From: Physocladia obscura
Taxonomy: Eukaryota > Chytridiomycota > Chytridiomycetes > Chytridiales > Chytriomycetaceae
DNA length: 27,679 nt
NCBI GenBank assembly: GCA_027596945.1
Contig: JADGJH010000154.1
Location: forward strand, 1-27,679
Direction: 5' to 3'
Shown here: in pieces, positions 1 to 10,474 of the stretch
How positions within the stretch are numbered: the first letter of the stretch is position 1
How the letters are laid out: each line of letters opens with the position of its first letter
The notes under the pieces: model-generated
Database searches by the model: none
What the model saw: only the letters and a program-made list of their open reading frames with translations
What the model was told of the DNA's origin: nothing
Program-made: the position numbers and the translations under genes

Positions 1-10
1 GAAAAAAAAA

Positions 11-2354
11 TCAATCCAGTACAACACACATTCGGGCAAGGTTTTTCTCTTCATTTGCCGCCTGCTTCATTAATTTCTTTTCATTAGCGGTCCATATACT
101 CGAATTTTTGTAATCGAAATCTTGATACAATTTGAATAAATAAAATTAAGACACCAAAAAAAAAAAAATAACCAATTGAAAGCACTGGTTTTCTGCAACA
201 TACATTTCTGATTGCGCAAATAAAAATTAATGACACCTCGACGTGACACATTTAGCCGACCGTTATAAACCCTTGCACCACATGTTGGAAAAAGCTGAGT
301 AACACGGGTTTCAATATAATAGTTTTTAAACAAGGCTTCGAGTTTTGGGGACAGCTCATTTTCCAACGCGGTTTTTTCTTGCTCAAACGGCTTGTTTAAA
401 GATTCATCGTCTTCGGTTACGCTTGATGATGATTCTGCTGATGTTGCCGGCACTGTAGAGCTTTCATTAAAATCGGATTCATAGATTTCATCATCTTCAG
501 ACATGAACTCGGTGTCATCGTCATCGTCAGAGTTTTCACTGTCTCCTTCGACCCACTTTTCTGAAGGAGGACGTTTGCCTGAGTTTGTTACTGGTTTTTG
601 AGTTGGTTCTTCTTCTGCTGGTTCTGCTTCGAGTCTTGCGTTGAGATTTCTCAGCCATGCTGATGCAAATAATTCTATTTCCCGCGCATGTTAACACAGG
701 ATAGGGAATACACACACACACAAATATACCAATTATATCGCGAGTCTTTTTTTTTTCAAATGTCGAAAAAAAATCAACAAGTTTAGGGTATTTTGCAACA
801 AAGGTAGCTTTACACTGGGCAAATATATTTGACGGGGTCAATATTAAATCCGCACAACCTTGAATATCGTCAAGCATTAGCGGTGGAAAGTCTGTGTTCC
901 ATAAAGTTTCTATTTGATGAAAATAAGTAGTGCGAAAAAAAGAGAATGAGAGGAGTTTGTCTTTTGATTTTCTGAAAATAAAACAACAGACGAAACAAGA
1001 GAGGGTGAAGTTTCAGTTTCTCTTTTTCACCTTGGAGTAATTCTCTTTTTATAAATCGGGTCATGATAAGATTAACTAAATCATAGAGCCGAAAAAAGCA
1101 AGTGTCCCAAGGATAGCCGTGATGAGTGCGCCAGTAAGACCGAACGTCCGGATCAACCGAGGCCCAAACAGCATCAACATACAAAATGCGGCGGCGTTCA
1201 GCTTCAGTGGAGGTGCGAAAAGCCAGAATCTCGTGTTCAAGTTGTGGCCGGGCGATTTGCAAGGAACGTGCTGAAAAGGCGGGTTTTGTAGCAAGACGCT
1301 GGAATGTAGGGCATGCATTGAGTGTATCTGGGGTGGGAGCGACTGGAGTTACAGTGGCGAAAATTTCAAAGAGTTGTTGACGCGTGTTCTGTCTTTTAAG
1401 TACAGCAGCCGACTGTTTTGCAAAAGAGATGTAATGGTCAGTAGTGGCCATTGCGCGAGCCCAAGATAAGAAATCGGGGATGGCAACAAGGGCCGACAGA
1501 TTGACGTCTTTCACGGGATGAACAAACAGAGGCGGGACGGCGTCGACAAAGGTCTTGATTAGTTCAGGCGCAGTGCAGCTGACATGTAGGCGGTGGAGAC
1601 GCATGCATTTGGAGCATGCAACGGCCAATAGTGACCATAAAACAGTCTGGGCGCGGGGAGCAGCTTTGCAAAAGAAACAGCCGGATGTTGATGAGAGCAG
1701 ACAAACCATTTTTTCGGAGACAAGCAGACGCACAGCTGGAGGAAGCGGTGGGTGGCAGAAGCGGGCAAAAGGCGACAAGTCTTTGCGGCCGGTCGTTTGG
1801 GCTTTAGAAGAGTTGGAGACAGCGGAAAGTTGGGCGGAAGCCGTAACGGCAGGATCTGCAGCAGTTGTTGGCATTGTCACTGGAATTGGTGCTGGCATGG
1901 ACATTGACAGCGACATTGAAGCAAAGAGGGCGGTCGTGTCAACATTACGCGGTAGCTGCACTTTAGTCAGCTGCGTGCGCCACACCGAAAGCGACTTTTC
2001 ATCGGCCCACACGCGCATCTGCCGGTTGCTCTTCCCGAGACACGCCACATCGCACGCATCCAGGAATGAGCAAATGTTCTCAAACACTTCAAGTGGTAGC
2101 CGGTCCAAACCCGAACCCAAAGTCGAACCATATCCCACTCCCACTACCGCCTCTTGTCTATTCACTCCCGGTCCCAATCCTGACGGAGTACTGAAGCCAC
2201 CGACACCATCGATGCAAGCGCCAACTACTGATTCCAGGCCTGCCCCTACCTGTGCCGGCGTATTTCCTCTTGTTTCTTTCTCTGCATCTGCATCTCCAGC
2301 CGCCGAGCCTCGTTTTCTGTTTGCTACAGTTGATCGTCGTTTTTTCAAAGCCAT
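11..2354 (-). CDS. F-box protein (probable SCF substrate adaptor), four exons
   Basis: Exons 2354..1031, 909..730, 659..204 and 120..11 join in frame to about 689 aa. The ATG at 2354 gives MALKKRRS after an A-rich leader. Residues about 84-128 form an F-box (LDRLPLEVFENICSFLDACD), which in known proteins binds Skp1. A middle region has paired cysteines (CFFC, then CSKC with His and Cys following), a possible zinc site. After intron 1 the frame continues as ETLWNTDFPPLMLDD, then an AWLRNLNARLEAEP segment, then a strongly acidic stretch (SENSDDDDDTEF). Without the introns the locus looks like two or three unrelated reading frames; the phases at all three joins agree (1, 1, 1). Intron 1 uses a weak GTGAAA donor. 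The substrate-binding C-terminus matches no family I recognise. F-box call good; exact joins moderately sure. Confidence 0.72.
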
Positions 2355-2364
2355 TTTCAAAGTG

Positions 2365-2419
2365 TTTTTTTTTTTTTTTTAAAATTATTTTTTTTTTTTT
2401 TTTTTTCCTTTTTTTTTTT
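2365..2419. repeat. Poly(T) tracts upstream of the F-box gene
   Basis: Three long T runs (about 16, 19 and 11 nt) broken by AAAATTA and CC. On the minus strand this is a poly(A)-rich leader starting about 10 bp upstream of the F-box ATG, and it may be a nucleosome-free promoter element. The exact run lengths are prone to sequencing error. Confidence 0.7.
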
Positions 2420-2531
2420 CAAAACCAGAAAATTAAAAAACTTCACAAGATAGTATATTTTAGAGAGTAGAAATTTTCTTTATTTTGACAACACTATGTT
2501 AAAAAAAAGCCCCAGCATATTATACTCTCAA

Positions 2532-4310
2532 TCATTGTGATGATTTCTTGTGTTTGTGTTTCCTTCTTTTTTCACCATCTCTTGACTGCGACCTTTCACG
2601 TCTTTTCGATGAATGACGGTGCCGTCGTCGCCGAGATTCTTCATTATCATTCCTCAACGCATCAGTGACTCTTTTGTCTTCATGATCATCACGGGGTTTC
2701 CCACTGTTACTGCGCCCACCACCGACATTATCACTATCATCGCTCTCACTATAACTGCCTTTGTCACGGTGGACATGCTTACGACGGACACCCAAAACGT
2801 CAATGTTCTGTGATAGCTGTTGTTCTGACTCGGATTTCAATGAGTCTCTTCTACGAGCAGAAACAAGCACTGGAGCTGGATCAACGACAGCAGCTTTGTG
2901 CTTTTCTGGTTGCGATGGGCGTTCGTAGCGCGATGCTCGAGTACTACTGCTGTTTCCTGAACGGTCACGTCCGAAATTGTCAACAACAGCAGCAGTAGAA
3001 ACAATATCTTCATCGTTGTCGTTTTCTGCATCTGTTTTGCTGCTTTTTTCCGACCGTATTTTTTCATCTCTGCTGTCACGCTTTTCAATTTTCGCATCAT
3101 CTCTACTCTCGTTCCGCTCCTTCTTTTTCTTGTCACTGCTTTTAATACTATTGTCGTTATCATCGTGACTGCTGCGTCGTTTTTCTTCGTGCCGACTGCT
3201 TCGAGTTGAATCCTCATCGCGTCTACTACCATTGCTGCTATAGTGGTCATTGTGTCTGCTGTAACTATGTCTATCATCACGCCTATCATCGCGCCTGTCA
3301 TCACGCCTAATGGTGTCATGGCGTCTTTCGCTCCGCCGTTCATCATGCCTACCATCATATCTATCATCACGACCATAATCGCGTCGACGAATATCTTCAT
3401 TTCTGCTGCTGTGGTAATAATCGCTGCGTCGATCATTCTTATATCTTTCACCACTTGGTTCATCAAGCCCGCCGTTGTTATTGCTGCTAATAGTGGTTTC
3501 TGCAGTAATTGGCACAGAAGTAACATGCTCATTGTTGTTGCCGTCACTCTCTTCGCGTCTAAAATCCCACCGAGATTTTGTTGTGCGAGATGATAAAGAT
3601 GACTGAGTGATGTTCTTGATGTCGATATTGATGTTGCTCGCAGATGAAGTTGAAGAATTGGCGTTCGCAGATTGACGCTCGCTTCGTTCGTTCCGTTCCT
3701 TATGGTCGCTTGACCCATTCCGTTCACTGTTTTTACGCTCATCGCGCTCGCCATTGTGCTCAAGGTGTTCAGTGCGCTCACTCCTAGCTTTAATTTCACT
3801 TGCGATTCTTGCCTTGTCAGCCTCTATTTTAGCCACCTCTTTCATCTTTTCTTCTAAAAAGAGTTTTGGGATACCACCGACCGAGTCTTGGGCCGAGAGT
3901 AAAAGGTCCCATAACGCCGAGACAAAAACAGGAGTTTGTTTAGCGTCGAGGAATTCAGTAAGCATGATTTGCAGGGTTTTTGGGTCAAGGGATTTTTTTG
4001 AGGCAGCCTCGTTGAGCATTTCGAAAATATAGTTGATGAGGACCTCGTCTTCAACGCCGTTGAGAAGCTCAATCACTTTTTTTGATATCCATGGCTTCAG
4101 AACTGCAATGTTGACTTTGGACATATCCAACTGTCCAGTGGTAAATATAAGTAAAAAAATTCGCTAAAAAAATACAGAAATAAGGGTAAGCCAGCAGACC
4201 TTTTTGTTAAAGGATGCGGGAAATTTGATGGAGTTTCGGAGCTTCTTTTCCTTATTGGCAAAACGAATGTCCTGGTCGACGCTGGTGCCGCGAAATCCAC
4301 CGTCAGCCAT
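2532..4310 (-). CDS. SRRM1: SRRM1/SRm160-like splicing co-activator (PWI domain)
   Basis: Exon 1 4310..4200 encodes MADGGFRGTSVDQDIRFANK and ends in FNKK; a 69-nt intron (4199..4131) is removed; exon 2 4130..2532 continues LDMSKVNIAVLKPWISKKV. Total about 569 aa. The N-terminus follows the metazoan SRm160 order closely: a short leader with G(T)S.DQD.RF.NK, then DMSKVN, then the PWI domain (residues about 40-135; KPWI core, ending in LWDLLLSAQDSVGGIPKLF). PWI domains bind nucleic acid in spliceosome-associated and exon-junction proteins. The remainder is a charged tail rich in RD, RDD, RS and RH, with a basic lysine-rich end (KRRKHKHKKSSQ), expected to be disordered and nuclear. The tail favours RD/RDD over RS repeats. 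The downstream TTTATT at 2479 fits a poly(A) signal on this strand. Confidence 0.9.
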
Positions 4311-4335
4311 TTTCAGTTGAAATCAAAAGGAAAAA

Positions 4336-6739
4336 ATGGGGAAGTTCAACAATTCTCAAGTCGATGGAACAAACACAACCATAGGCGACAGTTCAGTTCA
4401 GGCTTTGGATCAAGGGTCGAAGTTTGAAGAAGAAGTGGTGGCTATGCGTGAGCGACTGCGTGATCTGACCAGGTAACTAAATAAACTAAACATGATTGAA
4501 TTGACGGATTGATTGCTGACAAACACACAGCAAACATGCTGCACACCTTCGACCCAAGAGCGTAGATCTGCTAAGTGACGTACTGGCTTCAGTGGCAACA
4601 CCGTCAGGAGGGGCTGTATCTTTGTCGGGATCGGTGTCTGTTTCTACTGCACCAGTTATGTCTGTGCTGTCAGCTTTCACACCGCCTCCAGCGGAAGCCC
4701 GAACAGAAACACAAACTCAAATACAATCAACACTAACTCCGCGCTCATTTTTTCCTGCTGCTCATGCTGCCGCTCTTGTCGCTTCGCTCTCCGCCGCCTC
4801 AGCCTCCGGGTTATCTGCCATTCCCTTTCCATCCATTGCCGCCTCACCCTCTTGTCTCTGCGTCTCAGTTGTGCCAACCACAGTCTCTAATATTATCAAT
4901 GCCGCCGACAATGCTAATAGAAACAACAACAATAACAATTACGAGAGTATCTATGAGAATGACAATAACCTTGTCAGTCTAATCCGCTGCACAAAATGCC
5001 ACGCCATTTTCCCACCGCTGCGGTCGCTCGCCGTTGCTCAGCACAATGCCCTCGCTCAATTCATTTCTTCCCTTCAACAACTTGACAAGGCCCTTGACCA
5101 CGACAAAATTCTATCAGAAGACGCGGCAAAACTTGTGGCCTCAATGGAACACCTCTCGCTTCGCATCGATGCATTTTCAGAAGAAGAAGACCGCCACAAT
5201 AACGACCTCTCGCTACTCAACGAGAAAGTCAAGGATGAAATTACAAGAAAGCAAGATCTCACCCGAGATATTTCCGCTTTGAAGGATGAGCTCGAAGAAC
5301 TGTCTGCTTCTTTGATCAAAGAAGCAAATGTGCTTGTAGCCGGGGAAGCCAGCCAACGTCGTGTCCTTGAAGATCGCGAAAAAGAGCTAGAAAGTAAGGT
5401 TGCTGAAACCCGCGAAATGTTGAAGCGAGAGCAAGTCCAACTTCGTGAACTTAAAATCAAAATGGAGGCGGAATATTCTGCGCTCGCATCAGCAAATCCA
5501 AACAATATTCTTGGAAAATTGCAACCGATTGACGAATCGATGTTCGCTGAATTTAAAGAATTTATTTCCCTTGCTCCAAACACCAAACTGTCAAAACTGC
5601 CTAATTTGCAATTTCTCAAAAATATTATTGAAGATGATGTACTGCCAACATTAAGATTTGGCGGAAATCCAAGAACTTCGACACGTAAATTACTGGACGC
5701 CATCTCAATGGATTTGTTAATTGTTCAAGAGATGACTCCAATTCAGTTTTCAAACTGGCTTGCTGCAAGTCAATTGATCCAAGAAGCTGTAAAGCTTCGG
5801 GTTCAAGCTTTAAATGATGCCCGTATTACTGCCGCAGCTACTATTGGTACAGCCGCATCATCCACAGCTACAACGCCCACAATTGACAATAGCTATATAC
5901 CGTCATTAGCATCTCGAAGTCGAAAAAATTCTGAAATCCCACCGATCCTTCCACCTATATCCAAAGAAGCAGCAAAAGCAACTGCTATGTTATACGCAAT
6001 ATCTCACACACCAACTCACTCTGTGTTTCAAAAAACTATGGTTGAGCGTGTCAGTCTTTGGACATCGATATCATCTTCAACTCCACCAACTGCGTTAGCA
6101 AATTCAAGCTCTGCAATATCGACAACTCAAACAGGAACATCTATAACCCCATCGTCATCGTCGTCATCGTTGCGTTCGTTATCTGAAAAAAATCTAGCCG
6201 TTACCAACACACCCGCAGATGGAATGCTTACATTCCCAGTTTTCTTTGTCCTTGGTGGCTGTTCAACATGCGGTAAAATTGGTGCGGTGCAACATCACTT
6301 TCGAATCCTCGACCCGTCGGCACCATCTCCAATACCAATGCCGGTACTTACCGCATCAACAAAGCAAAACGGGGCGACGGCAGTTGAATTGTCAGGGCAG
6401 GAGGGCTGGATTCCGTTGTGTGATAACTGCTTTGATCGGATGGAAGCTGTGGCTCGGTTATACGAGTTTATCCGGGTGCTGCGGACAGGCGTGTATACCG
6501 GCCGGGACTTACGTGATATGTTTGCAGAAGTTGGTGGGATCCGGCGGGATATGTTTGTGTCACGAATTGGTGGCGTGCGAAAAAGTGGCAGTGGCGGTAA
6601 CGGGTATATGAAAATGCGGAATGGGAGGAGTGTGAGCAGTGTGAATAGTAGTGGATCAAGTGTGGATTCAGTCTATGGAAATGTCGGGCTTGGCAGACAG
6701 CTGGGGAGTACATCTCGGTTGTCCAATGAAATTTTGTAG
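4336..6739 (+). CDS. SEC2: Sec2/Rabin8-type Rab guanine nucleotide exchange factor
   Basis: Exons 4336..4472 and 4531..6739 (58-nt intron, GTAACT..CACAG) give about 781 aa. A low-complexity N-terminus with an Asn run is followed by a lone CTKC pair near residue 198. A long coiled coil at about 250-365 includes KDELEELSASLIKEANVLVA, matching the Sec2/Rabin GEF helix that opens Sec4/Rab8 (known: EELTASLFEEAN). The C-terminal module has CSTC (about 622) and CDNC (about 675), then LYEFIRVLRTGVYTGRDLRD and MFAEVGGIRRDMFVSRIG, which parallels the Rabin8 C-terminus (FFTYIRYIQQG... MFWEVMQLRKEM). The expected role is polarised exocytosis at the vesicle-plasma-membrane step. Chs5, another trafficking factor, is encoded nearby, but no functional link is implied. 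The linker between coiled coil and C-module is Ser/Thr-rich and probably disordered. Confidence 0.87.
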
Positions 6740-7070
6740 CGAAAAAGTTAAATGCACCGGAGTTTTTTAACTTTCGTAATCGAAGCGACAAAGCTACCTA
6801 ATTTTATCCATCGCAACTAAATTTGTCGACGGGAATTTTCTATATTGCTAAATAAAAACCATTTTATTTCATTGAAAAGTTCCCCAATTTTTTTTTTTTG
6901 TTCCATTGAATTAGATTGAATATAGCAAAATTTTTCGGCCGGCATTGATTTCTCAAATCTATGATTGTATGCGATAAGAATTAAGCGGCACATCCGGACA
7001 GAAATTTCTTTTTTTAATATGTTGTGGGGAATCTCGAAGTTTCTCGAACCAAAAAAAAAGCTTGCAAAAA
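6740..7070. other. Intergenic region between the Sec2-like and J-protein genes
   Basis: No supportable gene. It holds the 3' end of the Sec2-like gene, with AATAAA at 6851-6856, and the A/T-rich promoter of the J-protein gene, which ends in an A-tract directly before the ATG. The 87-codon minus-strand frame here has no recognisable domain. Confidence 0.6.
6851..6856 (+). terminator. Poly(A) signal AATAAA, Sec2-like gene
   Basis: AATAAA about 110 bp after the stop codon. Confidence 0.5.
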
Positions 7071-8163
7071 ATGTCAGCATTGAACGACCCCTACGAAGTG
7101 CTTGGTGTCACTCGTGTGGCTTCTGAAGATGAAATCAAGAAAGGTAAGAATAGCTTTGTAAGCACTCATTATCAAACCATATGATAGTCAAATAATGTCA
7201 TCACAACATCAGCATATAAGCGCATGGCTCTCCGCAATCACCCAGATAAAAGTCCTCCCGAACTGAAGCAAGAAGCCGAAATTAAATTTCGAGCCATTTC
7301 TGAAGCATATGAAATCCTGAAGGACGTAAGTGTGTTTAAATCCTCACTCAACAAAAATTGTAATAAACCCGCAACCGCAGCCCGAAATGAGACAGCGGTT
7401 CGACACATTTGGAATGAACGGGCTTAAGGGCGGCGGAGGCGGTGGTGGCGAAAGTAATCCACAATACTATAATCAATACGGCAATGGTGGTACACCTGGC
7501 TATTCTGGCTTTGCTTTTCAAAATGGAATGTTTTTCCATGATCCACGAGCAATCTTTGAGTTGAGTATTATTATTATGAGCTGTTAATATTTTCAATATG
7601 CCAATATAAATACCCCACACTGTGAAATAAAAAATAGGCAATTTTTTGGAAATCATGATCCATTTTCAGATCCCTTCTTTACAGATGCATTTCCCCGCAG
7701 GCAAACACAACACCAACATCACCCCAACTTCCACGATCCGTTCGGTTCCAATAACACATATCACAACCAAGTTCACCAACAACAGCACCAGCAAAACCAT
7801 TTTGCGAACCATCCTTTCTTTTCACCATTTCCTGCAATGCCGCCCATGCCATCTATGCAACCTATATCACCCATCGCTTTTGGTGGATTTAGCAACAATT
7901 TCGGTGGATTTGGTGGCGGTGGTGGGGGGCAGTTTACGTCGCGGTCGAGTCAAACGCAGATTATTAATGGCGAGCAAACGACGGTAACAACAACAACAGA
8001 CCAGAATGGTACGCGAACTGAAACTGTGGTTATTGGCCGCGACGGGAAGGAGAAAAAGCGGGAAGTTGTTGAAAATGGACGCGTAGTTTTAAGCGTGGAG
8101 GGCGGCGGTGGCGGTCTTTTGAAAGATGGCAATGATGGAGGCGGGAGAAAGAGAATTGGGTAA
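7071..8163 (+). CDS. DNAJB6-like J-domain co-chaperone
   Basis: Four exons (7071..7143, 7213..7325, 7381..7559, 7638..8163) give about 296 aa. Residues 6-68 are a J domain: DPYEVLGV, the HPD triad at 34-36, and FRAISEAYEILKD; J domains stimulate the Hsp70 ATPase. A Gly-rich linker follows, then DPRAIFEQFFGNHDPF, the GF-region signature of the DNAJB2/6/8 class, then His/Gln/Asn-rich sequence and a Ser/Thr-rich C-terminus (QTQIINGEQTTVTTTTDQNG) like the client-binding stretch of DNAJB6. There is no DnaJ zinc finger, so it is not type I. Intron 3 is supported because the join restores EQFFG exactly. Poly(A) signal AATAAA at 8206. Confidence 0.9.
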
Positions 8164-8205
8164 GAACAAAAAAAAAGTCAGGCGAACGAGGGTCAGAGAA
8201 CAAAC

Positions 8206-8211
8206 AATAAA
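8206..8211 (+). terminator. Poly(A) signal AATAAA, J-protein gene
   Basis: AATAAA 43 bp after the stop codon and about 37 bp before the next ATG. Confidence 0.55.
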
Positions 8212-8247
8212 GTGAACACAAGATTTCATTTTGAACGTTAAAAAAAA

Positions 8248-9226
8248 ATGCACTCTCCGTCACATGCATCGCATCGCGCAACACAACCACAGTTTACGGA
8301 AGTGGTCAGTCAGGAATTCACTGTTGGTAAGAGATGAAAAATGCTTACGATCGGTCTGCTCTCATCCATCCATACTGAAGAAATACCAAAAAACAAAAAC
8401 AAAAACAACAACATGCAGGCAAAGTCGATGCTGGAATGGCAATTCTTCTATCCCACAACCATCATTTAATCGAATTTCCTGCGACAATCTTGCCGGTTTG
8501 GCGTATTTTTTCTCAGCTATCTGCGGAAGACTTCAATCAAACATCATTCAAATTCATTAGGATGGCGTCACAACCGGTTCTATTATCAACATTACTGTTG
8601 AACGCAACCATGATGAAGAACGCCGCAAGCGCGAAGAATTTCTTGATCTGCAAGACCAAATCCTTGCCCAATTTGCCCAAGAACCAGAAGTTCCAATCCT
8701 CACACTCAAATCAGTGACGCAAACCAGCGCAATAGTGTCGTGGAAACCGCTCGTGCTGAATAACGCTACACTGAAAGGCATTGATATTTACCGCAACAAT
8801 CAAAAAACATCGTTCAATGTTCCTTTGACAGCTGTGTCGGCAAAATTGAGTGGCCTCGAGATTAATCATGACTATGATGTACATTTAGTTATCCGAACCT
8901 CTGCTGGCACGTACGAGTCGAACAAAATTAATTTCAAAACACACACATTGGATAATTTGACAGGAATAAATGTGTCCTTTGGACATTTGACCAATCCAAC
9001 GGAAGCGGCGAATCTGATCCAACTTATCAAACGAATCGGTGCTAAATATACCGAAGAATTATCGACTGATAATACTCATTTGATTTGTGTTTACGCGAAA
9101 GGCCCGAAATATGAGAAAGCGAAGGAATGGAGTATTCCTTGTGTCAGTCCAGAATTTTTGAAGGCATGCGAAGGAAATTCGCGAATCATGCCAAGTCATT
9201 CATATTATGTCGAAGCAAGCGAATAA
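8248..9226 (+). CDS. CHS5: Exomer core subunit Chs5 (short form, FN3-BRCT)
   Basis: Exons 8248..8326, 8419..8495 and 8561..9226 give about 273 aa. The N-terminus reads [20 protein letters not shown], then IEFPATILP, as in yeast Chs5 (LTVGKLDASLALL, VIEFPTVLLPE). A helical linker is followed by an FN3 domain (about 96-176; [14 protein letters not shown]) and a BRCT domain (about 180-270; [16 protein letters not shown]...[15 protein letters not shown]). In yeast this FN3-BRCT unit binds Arf1 and the ChAPs in the exomer coat, which exports chitin synthase Chs3 from the TGN. The protein stops just after the BRCT domain, so the long lysine/glutamate-rich C-terminal tail of yeast Chs5 (about 670 aa total) is absent. 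The stop codon overlaps AATAAA (9222-9227). Confidence 0.92.
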
Positions 9227-9227
9227 A
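9222..9227 (+). terminator. Poly(A) signal overlapping the CHS5 stop codon
   Basis: GAATAAA: the TAA stop lies inside AATAAA. The next gene's ATG follows about 53 bp later. Confidence 0.5.
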
Positions 9228-9279
9228 ATAAAAATATGAAAGTTTCTTTTATTATTTCATTCTATTTTATAAATAAAAA

Positions 9280-10378
9280 ATGTTTGGAGATAGACTTCTT
9301 TTCGGTGCCATCGTTGCAGCGTTTCTTTTTGCAACGAAACCTACACTTGAGACATTCGATGGCGATGGAAAGGGAGACTGGATGCGCAGCGCGGCTATGT
9401 GGCTGAGTCCAAAAAGTGCGGTTTTGTCAACCTGAACACCACTTTGAAGTTTTCATTGATCATCCAACAGTTTATGCTGATTATGGGTTGTTTTCAATGG
9501 TGACTGTTGCTGCATCTCGCGAAGCGTTTGTAGGTGTTCTAGGTGCATGGTTCAAGCTGCCTATCAAAATTCGCTCTTTCACTGGCACACCATTTATTGA
9601 TACGCTTTTTTCCGTCACACCACAGTGTTTTGGCGGTTGCGGTGGCGGTAAAAACAAAAAGACAAACTTTTTTCTTCTACTTTGAAACCTTTTCACAGGT
9701 ATTTGCATTGCTGACAATGTTTGTCTCTGCCCTCCCGGTTTCTCGGGTCCAATGTGCATTTTTGGCTCTTCCAAAAACTTCCAGTCAATTTTTGCTTCAT
9801 ATGTCGAAGTAGCATTATCATTCATTCCAACCGCTCCTCTCTCGTTATTGCTATCAATACCGATAATATTGCATAGCATCTATATGCTGTTTCCAGCCTC
9901 GCACGGACTGATTATATCACACACGACATTAAATTCGCGAAAATTGCACACACTCATTTCTTCAGTATTTTTTCATTCAAATACAATTCATCTTGTCGCG
10001 TTGTACATTGCGTTTCACCAATATTCACATTCAATTTCTGAAATCATTGGTGAACAAAACACAGTGGCGCTTATATTGTGGTGTGCCTTGTGTTCGAGTT
10101 TCGGGTCGTTAATTTTGCAGCGCGGAATACGAACATCAGGACTAAACGGCGTTGTTTGCGGGCTCCGAATTGTTTATGCACTTTTAAATTATCAAGTGTT
10201 GACAACGCTTGCGCGGAATTTTTACAGCTTTGATGTGGTTTTTGCTGACAATGGCGTTGCATCAGGACTGCTGATGGAGGCCATGTTTTCTTACTTTAGC
10301 GGAATTGATTTTGGCTCGTTTTTGGGTGGAACTGTTGGAGGAGCAACGTTTGTTTGTTTGTTGGATCAATTTCTATAG
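9280..10378 (+). CDS. Rhomboid-family pseudoprotease with EGF-like segment
   Basis: A well-supported 3' part consists of 9408..9647 joined to 9699..10378 (intron GTAAAA..TTTCACAG), following an N-terminal piece from the ATG at 9280. It has an extracellular-type region ending in an EGF-like cysteine pattern (CFGGCGG, then GICIADNVCLCPPGFSGPMC) and then a six-helix membrane domain with rhomboid layout (ISSVFFHSNTIHLVALYIAF). The active site is missing: GxSG reads GLNG, the last-helix His before LGG is Phe (SFLGGTVGG), and the oxyanion Asn is not conserved. The 5' end is uncertain. The ATG frame encodes a hydrophobic signal-anchor (FGAIVAAFLFATKP) but stops at 9430. Either an intron 9305..9407 (phase-compatible, 314 aa) or a one-base indel in the A5 run at 9411-9415 links it to the rest. 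Poly(A) AATAAA at 10396. Confidence 0.75.
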
Positions 10379-10395
10379 CACAAAAAAAGAAACTG

Positions 10396-10401
10396 AATAA
10401 A
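10396..10401 (+). terminator. Poly(A) signal AATAAA, rhomboid-like gene
   Basis: AATAAATAAAA 18 bp after the stop, in the short convergent gap to the membrane-protein gene. Confidence 0.55.
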
Positions 10402-10455
10402 TAAAAGAAGTAAAAACAAATCTTTTTCTGGATTTTTCCATCAATTTACTATAGA

Positions 10456-10461
10456 TTTATT
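10456..10461 (-). terminator. Poly(A) signal, rolling-stone-like gene
   Basis: TTTATT on plus (AATAAA on minus) 14 bp after the stop codon. Confidence 0.5.
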
Positions 10462-10474
10462 TCCAGGAAATATT

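Noticed and set aside
870..1030. Direct reading of the F-box frame to the stop at 870
   Set aside because: The tail is unlike protein (Phe/Leu/Ser from T-rich DNA), and splicing at 1030/910 gives a better, in-phase continuation.
1555..2382. 275-codon plus-strand frame opposite the F-box gene
   Set aside because: Ends in a translated poly(T) run and shows no domain; the opposite strand has a clear F-box.
3243..3593. Hydrophobic Ile/Thr-rich plus-strand frame resembling a membrane protein
   Set aside because: It is the reverse complement of Asp/Arg repeats; hydrophobicity is a codon artefact.
2837..3799. 320-codon minus-strand frame inside the SRRM1 tail
   Set aside because: Met/Thr/Ile-rich shadow of the RD-rich coding frame on the same strand; the PWI gene explains the region.
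5074..5703. 209-codon minus-strand frame opposite the Sec2 coiled coil
   Set aside because: Ser-rich mirror of Glu/Leu-rich coiled-coil codons.
6817..7080. 87-codon minus-strand frame between the Sec2 and J-protein genes
   Set aside because: Low-complexity A/T-rich sequence, no domain, overlaps the J-protein promoter and start codon.
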